Below are positions 56,701 to 64,000 of a stretch of 64,000 bases of DNA, piece after piece. This DNA comes from Eretmocerus hayati. Its lineage: Eukaryota > Arthropoda > Insecta > Hymenoptera > Aphelinidae. The stretch spans positions 143,766,522 through 143,830,521 of the forward strand of contig CM056741.1 in assembly GCA_029851415.1 (NCBI GenBank), written 5' to 3'. Every line of letters starts with the position of its first letter. Within the stretch, counting starts at the first letter, position 1. Under the pieces are notes generated by a model. The model was not told the origin of the DNA, did no database searches, and saw only the letters and a list, made by a program, of their open reading frames with translations. The position numbers and the translations under genes were made by a program.

Positions 56701-57463
56701 AAGGACATTCATTGAACTACTCCCGTTAAACATCCCACTGCAGACGAACATTTCTGGAAATTAACTGACGATCCTCCAACTTATCTGAACAAAATAGTAT
56801 GACAAGATCACAGAAGTGAATCTTGGTTTGATTTTACTGCAATATTGTGTTCATATAGAATTTTCCAATTTTGCATAGCGAAAAGCTACTTTTATTCATT
56901 TCAAACTTTCGATTCAACCTTTAAGATGAAAATCTTCAAACTGGAATTTTTCTAGTTGAAAGACTCGAGTCTGGAGCGAGTTTGTGTACGAAATACGAAG
57001 AGAAACGCGGGGTTGTATCCAACTCATTCGTCCCCAGTGGTTGGTTATCTCGATTGAGTATGCAATATCATCTGCTCATCTCTCAGAATGCCACGTTGAC
57101 AAATTATGAAAATACTAGTAGTTTGGACTGATGCAAAAGCTCCAGACGTGCTTGCTAAAAGATAAAAGCGAATTGCCACTGCTTCAAAACTCCTCGTTTG
57201 CAATTTCGTCCTCAGACGATAAAATAGATGATCGATTTTTGCGGCATATTTGTAACAACTCAAAATGAATAGGCCGAAAAAGTTTGGAAAATTCCGAAAA
57301 ATACGTGGACATCCTGTGGGAACAATTTCTGGTAGTTACGGAGGCAAAACATTTCATAGAGACCGAAGCAAAAGAGAAACTTTTTTTGCATCCTTCGTCG
57401 TTTTTTCCGCTGTAACGAGCCATAAGTAGAGAACATTTTTGTATCACCACCAGATCTCAACTG
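53731..57463. other. Unassigned sequence right of the LTR element
   Basis: No gene recognised. A 128-codon minus frame at 54537-54923 is listed separately. A GC-richer stretch at 55.8-56.5 kb includes a 14-base tandem duplication (CAGATTCGCGTCG) near 55926. Confidence 0.45.
54537..54923 (-). CDS. Unrecognised open frame, 128 codons
   Basis: The composition looks more protein-like than neighbouring frames, with a varied Lys/Ser/Phe-rich sequence (for example FTKFVKKISGVWELLTAAKK). No domain, signal or splice context was recognised. It may be a fragment of a decayed transposon gene, or chance. Confidence 0.2.
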   Translation of the reverse strand: MYLLCARARRSSKKSSKLTLSQSRIGKFQIRSDENGICYHEGSNKTFKISLGKDFFGKLEPSSQIQFTKFVKKISGVWELLTAAKKNTVLLSEVKVPDSPDSSIRYNTHCPNLPGSFSSFIALKKVRR

Positions 57464-58084
57464 CACTGTAAAAAATTGGTTGAATTTTCAACCAAATTTT
57501 CAATCAGCTTGTTGAATTTTCAACCAAGCAATTATATCCCGTGATGGATGGATGAATGGATGATGTGTGGGTGGGCGGATGGATGGATAGATGGATAAAT
57601 GGATGGATGGATGGATGGGTGATGGTCGGATGGATGGGTGATGGTTGGATGAGTGGAGAAGAGGGATGAAGGGTGGTTGGGTAATTGGATGGATGATAGA
57701 TGCATGATGGACGGGTGGATAATGGATTGATGGATGGACCCATCACCCATCCATCCTTCCATCCACCCGACATCCATCACTCCATCCATCCGTCCACCCA
57801 CCATCTATTCTTTGATCATCGACCGCATCCATCATCCATCCATCGACCATCGATCCATCATCAATCAGTCCACCCTCCCCCATCCATCCTTATCCACCCA
57901 TAGGACCATCCACCATATTCTACCCCTCACACGTAGGCAACCTGATATGCAGGAACCTCGCGGACATATTGTGATAATCCACATCGGTTGAATATTCAAC
58001 CAAACTGGTTGAATTTTCAACCAGAGTGGTTGAATTTTTCATTTAACCAGCTGGTTGAAGTTTTTCGGAAAATTTTTTACAGTG
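57464..58084. repeat. TIR element carrying an inverted GGAT/ATCC minisatellite
   Basis: The ends are CACTGTAAAAAATT and AATTTTTTACAGTG. Inside them are repeated GGTTGAATTTTCAACC palindromes. The centre (57535-57900) is a GGAT-type array that switches strand to ATCC near 57742. A TG dinucleotide flanks both ends and may be the duplication. No transposase. Confidence 0.7.
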
Positions 58085-58847
58085 TGCATTACAAATATTA
58101 GTTGGGAACTGATCGGGCAAAGGGTAGTGGTCAGTAGGCACACCCTCCAGGGAGCTTGCGTAAATCTGGGATAATTTGGTTCAATTTTCTGAAATTATAG
58201 CGTATCTTGGTTCATATTAAAGATTTCGAAGTGATTTTTAGAACTGGCTCAAGTATACTACAGTTTTTTCGAGGAACCTTACATAATAAGTAACCCCCTA
58301 AAAAAAATTTAGTGTAACCAGAAAATTCAACGTGTGTCTCGAATGAGTCAGGAATAAGACAAAGTCTTGAATTTTGATTAGTAGCATTCCCTGAATCACA
58401 AATTCTGGGAACGTGAATATGGCAAGCTGTTCTGGCCCTCAATCTCACATAGTTATCAAGTCTAATCAAGTTTGAAGATGTCATTTGAGCTCTTCTAACG
58501 CCCACACTCGAACGGATTCCAATATATTTTTGTGAACTTCGGCTGTCATCAAAAAACCTTCGAAAGAGACAAAGATACGTTAAATCTGATTGAAGTGGAA
58601 CTATAAGCCATAATTTTGGAGCACGTACTCAACATTTATTTTCTATTACCAGTCGCGGATTTTCGAGTTCTCGACTCCAACGCAACTCATCGAGCAACTC
58701 ATACTGTCTTTCCAGACACTTGAGCTCATTGAAAGATTATATCAAGATTTTGAAATCGAGATATTAATATAGACAAACAAAACATACCTCCTAATTTAAT
58801 CAATTGGGGCCAGGCTATTGCATTAGCAACCGTTTCGTTCTAACAAC
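58085..58847. other. Unassigned AT-rich sequence
   Basis: Short open frames only; nothing recognised. Confidence 0.5.
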
Positions 58848-59170
58848 GAGAGGTCCAACCTTGCGGGTCCTGAATTCGACCCAAAGTCTGGGAATCATCT
58901 CGTTCTGGTGAGAAACATAGGTATCTCCGAAGGTTTATTCCCATGGGCCTTCTATCCTGAGATATAGCTGTGGAGATTAGCATTGGCCATATAGACCCAT
59001 GTTGAAAACTCGTACATATAGATATTTAACCAATGCTAATCTCCATAGCTGTATCTTGGGACAGAGAGCTCATGGAATTGAACCCTTGGAGATACCCTTA
59101 TTTCTTTCTAAATCAAGGTGATTTCCAGAGTTTGGGACGAATCCAAGACCCGCAAGGTTGGACCTCTCCT
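58848..59170. repeat. Hairpin-forming inverted repeat, ~145-bp arms
   Basis: The left arm starts GAGGTCCAACCTTGCGGGTC and reaches GGAGATTAGCATTGG. The right arm is its imperfect complement, ending GACCCGCAAGGTTGGACCTC. The loop is about 35 bases. It could be a MITE or a source of long hairpin RNA. Confidence 0.75.
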
Positions 59171-59525
59171 CGTAAGTTCAACAAGCCACAATTTGTCATT
59201 CGCAGAGAGAATTAATGGGTATCGTTTTAAAACGAGACAACGTGTCTCCACTCCACTCAAATTAAATGTATTTTAGCTTATTCAAAGGTTCTGAGATGGT
59301 CTGTGACGAATTCAAGTTATGTGGGTTGGAAGCGACGGTTGATGTCTTTACACGATAAATTGCTCAATATCATAATAATAACTCAACGCCCAGCCAAAAT
59401 TCGTCCAGCCGGATCCCACAGGTGTGGTTGCCTACTGTTATATCTGGAGGAGGTGAAGTATAATGGGCAGCTGTATGGATCATCGATGGATGGGTTGGTG
59501 AGTGGATGGGTGGTTGAGTGGATGG
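59171..59525. other. Unassigned sequence with a short GGAT-rich stretch
   Basis: No gene recognised. GGATGGGTTGGTGAGTGGAT-like repeats occur near 59485-59530. Confidence 0.5.
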
Positions 59526-59532
59526 ATGATGT

Positions 59533-60246
59533 GGTCCAGTCTCGAATGGTCTGGTACGGTTTGGTACGGCCTGGTATCGTCTGAGTCGGTCTAGAATGGT
59601 CTTAAGTGGTCTGCCCTGAGAAAAAATTCTTGGTCGTATGGCGCATTGATTTGTCGTACGACCAAAAAGTGGTATAGCCAGGAGAGCAGTACCAATTTTG
59701 TCACTATGACAAGCCATCGAAATGATTTGGCATCTAGTATTTCTGCCAAAATAAATAAAAATAGCCCATATATTTCAAATACTTTGATACTCGATGGAAT
59801 CACAGTCACATTACGATTATTTTACCAGGAAAGCCATCTCATTTTCGCACGTAATCATAGCGATGAAGGATTATTATAATCAAAGATTTTTTGAGGTTAT
59901 TTAATGGTAATAACAAATTATAATGCTGTGTTGACAATCCAGTATTGGTCTGAAAGCTATACCACGTTACAATGCAGCTATACTGTTCGAACTGCAATAT
60001 TCTGTTCTCAGTGTGGGGCGGTCTGGAACGGTGAGGTATGATGTGGGACGTTCTGGGGCGTTCTGGTACGGTCTGGGTGGTCTGGAATGATCTGAGGCAG
60101 TCTAGAATATTGTGATGCGGCCTAGAATGATCTGTCGCGGTTTCGAATGACTTAGTGAGGTCTAGGATGATCTGGTACTGTGTGGACTGGTCCCGAACGG
60201 TCTAAAAATGTCTTAGATGATCTCAATTGTTCTGGAACGGTCTGGC
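59533..60246. repeat. Degenerate decamer repeat (GGTCTGGAAY type), interrupted
   Basis: Repeats of GGTCTGGTAC/GGTCTAGAAT type run at 59533-59615 and 60014-60246. The gap (about 59616-60016) has end sequences CCCTGAGAAAAAATTC and, inverted, CACTGAGAACAGAAT, so a ~400-bp TIR element may have inserted into the array. Confidence 0.6.
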
Positions 60247-63200
60247 TAAAATTATATTACGTGTACGTGTCGGTGGAGGCGCAGGAGATTTGGATAAGTG
60301 GATAGGTTGAAGATTGGGCAGTTGGGTGGACTGGTTGATGAGTGAGTAGTACATGGGCTGGCAGCTGGCTTTAAGTATCAGCGGCATCAGTCCAAAAAAT
60401 GTCATCTCCAAGAAGTTCACAAGAAACATCTTTTCATCAATACTAACAATTGATCATGACCCATCATTCTACAAATATCAGTTTTGTGCTGCAAAACCAT
60501 TTCAGGGGCCTCTCATATATCAAGAACCTTTTCAGTCCGGACGTGCAGTAGCGAGTAAGGCACTAGTGCCAGTTGCAACATAGAATACGGATCAAGCTTG
60601 TTTTTCAGAGCATGAGATCGCTGGTTTATCATTCCATCGTAATTTTGATCCTGGGGATTAGTGGCGTAATTTTTCCTGATTCCGTTAGAACTATCTATCT
60701 TTTCCGAACATCAACGATATCAATGGGTTTTGATGGTACAAACGCGAGGAACCCCTATATTGGTATCATTCGACGATGGTGGGCCACTATTTTAATAACA
60801 GACATGTGCTGATGAGCTTCGACGAGCTCAGCTACTGCACCCGTTTTGTTCTCGCACATCTAATTTACTGCGGGGACGTAAGTCAAGAATTCAGTAAGAG
60901 CCACGGGTGCAGTTCGTGTCCAGGTTGCTTCAATAGCTGATGATCGACAGCCGAGGGGCAAAAAATGTGGACGAGAGTTGCGATGGCGACGGGAACGGAT
61001 CGAAGTTCGCCGAAGTCGATCAATCGGGTTACCAAGCGAACTCTGGAATATTCGTCTGTATAATAGTGTGCACGAGAAGTGTAGCAATCTGATGGAGAAA
61101 TGCAGGTCTCGGGAACTCGAGCTTTTAATTGCCTAACGAATCGATTATTCTCTCCTCCGGGATCGACATCTCATCGACGCTGAGACTGATGCTGCTGTTG
61201 TTACTGCTGCTACTGATACTTGTATAACTCCTGTCGCCACTACCGTGCAGACTCGGAGGCATCGTAGCGAGGATCAACACGATCTTCTCGGCATCGCATC
61301 ACAGTCGAGTCATGGAAGGTACGCGACATTGGATGGCGGAGATGGGATGCTGGTTCTCTTACCATCAGCTTGATGAGACTTGAGTGAGAGAGAGAGAGAG
61401 AGCGTCATTCTAAAGTTCGATCACGCATCGGACTTTTTGCGAGCCCGCCGAGGCAAAGCGAAAAGCTCGTCGTCGTCGTCGTTGCCTGCAACGCGTCGCT
61501 CTCAGACTTCCGACCATCGTTTCCAGAGCACAAATGCAACCTGGACATTCAACGACGCCAACGTACTGCTAATGCAGCCAATCGAGAAATCCGGAGACGA
61601 GTGACGCCTGCCTTCGCCATTTCTTGCAACTTATACAAAGATAGCCGCACGATTATACACCGATCGGTCTGAGTAGCTATATTCAGACTATGTCGAGTGT
61701 GTATTCTCGATTCCTGGTGTTAGCTCGGCTTGATTACGAAATTATTCTGCTCAACAACACACTTTTGCTACCGCGAAATCTGCACCTCTCATCTGCCTTT
61801 GTCTCCCTATGCTATTGGAATCACAGAGTCGTATCATCGACGCTTTTGAAAGCTTCGTTATCATCGATGATGAATTGAATAATTATCTTACCCCAAAACA
61901 GTTTTGAACTTTTGAACAATTGACGTTGTAAAAACACCCTGAATGAAATTATTAGCCTGAACTCAATAAACATCAGTAAAACTTTTGATTCGAACCATCT
62001 GTGATTAGTATTTGGGGGTGTAACGTACTCGGAAAACATGAGAAGTTTGATCAATTTCTCTTCACATTGCTGCTGCACCTGAACCGATCATTCATCTGAG
62101 GATAACACTTGTGCCAGTCCTGCTAGATGCAGAGGTAGAACCCACCATTCATCATCTATGCGGTCAGTCAATTACATATATAGAGATACTATCATCAATC
62201 TACGATCATCAAAATACTTACCAAAGTTGCAGATTCAACCTCATGGACAGATTCTGTCGCAGACCGAATGATTTCAGCTACAATTCAATATGATGCATTA
62301 TATGTATCACATACTTCTCGTAAGAATCTAATAAACTCAGAAATATACATGAATGTGATTATTCAAAATAACAAATTGAATAAACACCTATTTTTGATAA
62401 AACTCTAATATTATAGTATCATTTGATGACTCCTTCTAAACCGAAATGATCCTGAACTTATCAACAAACTGAAAATTATACTAGAAATTAATTATCATTA
62501 CCAGCTTCGACATATATATCTGGAAAACCGTGACTATTAGTTTGGTCATACCCGTGGTATCAATCTTCAGCATACTCAAAACTTTTCCAAAGTCTTCAAA
62601 AATAATGATACGAATTTCGAATGGACATGATAGAATTCCTGCTTTGATACCTGATTCAAATTGAACACTAAACAAACATCATATTGAAGATCTAAGATGA
62701 TTATTTTATTCAAGGTCTTGTGGTGGAATTTTGGAATTTCAGTTGTCATTGATGTACTCACCACGTACTTCTTCATAATTGAGCGCTTTGGCATGGGAAG
62801 GTTCGACTACATAACGTACTGAATAAGAATTTATCGCAATAGTATTGAATGAAAGTTCTTTCTTCCCGATGATGCTTCTAATATGAACAATGTAGTAAAA
62901 AAGATTTTGCAATAAATCGTCTTGACCGAATATATGGATGATCAAGTCTTCTGCAGCAATACATCAAGAAAGCTATCGGCATAAAGAATGTTCCTGAACG
63001 ATTCGATTCCCCCACAGATCAAGTGGATGTTGAATATTTGATGATTTCCAATGGCTTATTAATTTTGACGATCAGAAATTCCACCCTACAGCACACAGAG
63101 TAAATGCGATAACAAGAAGTTAAGTATGTGGATTAAAAGAAATTCCTTTCAACATGTTCATAATGACGAGAGCGATGCATCAAATTGAAAAAAGTAGTCC

Positions 63201-64000
63201 CAGTAGGGCGCTCGTTTGGTTCGTGATAATTTACTCAATGTGAAGGAATCTAGTTGAAACGCTCGCAGAGACGCACCGCTTCTCGTCAACGCGACAAAAA
63301 GCGCATTCCCACAAATACCATCTAAAATAATCGGCTATGGATTCAAGCCCTTTCATCTTTATGGGGAGATCGAGCGAGCGAGTGCCAAGTGAATCTCGGG
63401 ATGCAGGAATTCTCTCGCTGAAATTCCACGATAGCTGATGCGCGACGCGTCCTCGATTCAGGATCCCCCAAAGTCGGCTTTCTTTAAGACAACCGCGAGC
63501 CCCTCAAAGAGCTTCATAACAGTCTGTTAGAAGGTGAACAAGCGCATTTCTCTAATTCTCTGTGCCCTTGTCTTGCAAAATAAGCTCTCATTGAGTTCGT
63601 CTCCCTCTTGAAGATGATCTCTTGAGGTTGACCCAAAGACACAAACGAAGCTGACTCTTGAATGTTCTGATGCACGGTACATTAGTTGTATTTTCCAGCA
63701 AACATCTCCTTGCTTATTTTTGAAAGTAAGCATAACATTGGAGGGTTCAAATCGCTCTATGTACAACAGTATTAGGTCAAAATGTTAAATAGAGGAAGAC
63801 AATATTGTCTAAGCTTACACAGGAGACATTCCATGAGTGAGTGCGAGGTGAACATACATTTCGTGATTCTAAAGCATCTAGATAAAATGTAATCGTAAAG
63901 AAAATAGTTCCTCTTTTATTTATGCCTCAAGTTCAAGCAATCTCAACTCTAACCTCTCTCGGGATCTACGTCAGGATGCATATGAGTCATTCTGGAGCAA
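60247..64000. other. Unassigned sequence at the right end of the window
   Basis: No gene recognised. A GA microsatellite lies at about 61384-61402. Only short open frames occur; one small Ser-rich minus frame is listed separately. Confidence 0.45.
61125..61262 (-). CDS. Possible Ser-rich terminal coding exon or chance frame
   Basis: A 45-codon minus frame from ATG 61262 to TAA 61125-61127. It is Ser/Asn-rich, then has an acidic segment ending SVDEMSIPEERIIDSLGN. The tail composition looks protein-like. There is no recognised family, and a splice acceptor just upstream (GCCGAG) is only a possibility. Confidence 0.18.
   Translation of the reverse strand: MPPSLHGSGDRSYTSISSSSNNSSISLSVDEMSIPEERIIDSLGN

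Overview
The window looks like nuclear DNA of an arthropod, most likely an insect. It is AT-rich, has GT-AG introns in a conserved animal gene, and is dense in R1-type and CR1-like LINEs and inverted-repeat DNA transposons. There is no bacterial-type operon, rRNA, intact tRNA or CRISPR array. The order of the organism cannot be fixed from sequence alone. The annotation was made by reading; no search was run.

Host gene. On the + strand, five exons between 5664 and 21793 encode the C-terminus of a USP48-like deubiquitinase. They include its ubiquitin-like domain and a terminal GFKGTELAG. One intron is about 13.1 kb long (7042-20132) and carries a 5'-truncated R1-clade LINE with a perfect 15-bp target-site duplication (9710-13847), in sense orientation. 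A candidate poly(A) signal follows at 22054. No other host gene is clearly recognisable; the rest is transposon DNA or unassigned AT-rich sequence.

Transposon architecture. (1) 2029-4465 is a hAT-type non-autonomous element with 8-bp duplications, 15-bp terminal repeats, and blocks of a ~77-bp repeat that switch orientation in the middle. (2) 27849-53730 reads as one LTR retrotransposon on the - strand, expanded to 25.9 kb by nested insertions. The 5' LTR is at 53249-53725 with an initiator-tRNA-Met-type primer site. The 3' LTR lies within 27854-30222 with a polypurine tract beside it. GAAAT duplications sit at both outer edges. (3) The 3' LTR is split by a 1831-bp fold-back element (28059-29889) with 8-bp duplications; each arm carries a tRNA-like Pol III unit. 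The undisturbed 5' LTR serves as the empty site. (4) Inside the LTR element, 37.39-52.78 kb is a stack of five LINE insertions, all bordered by GA repeats: a nearly complete CR1-like element (minus), R1-like copies 4 and 2 (plus), a CR1-like fragment (minus) and R1-like copy 3 (plus).

Further long inverted repeats lie at 24.54-25.99, 32.80-33.53, 35.08-36.26, 36.41-37.33, 57.46-58.08 and 58.85-59.17 kb. How the pieces relate: R1-like copy 1 keeps an intact ORF2 and copy 3 an intact RT active site, while copy 2 has several inactivating lesions. The GA tract appears to have acted as a repeated landing pad, giving a readable order of events: LTR element, then the CR1-like and R1-like insertions, with the fold-back element entering the 3' LTR independently.
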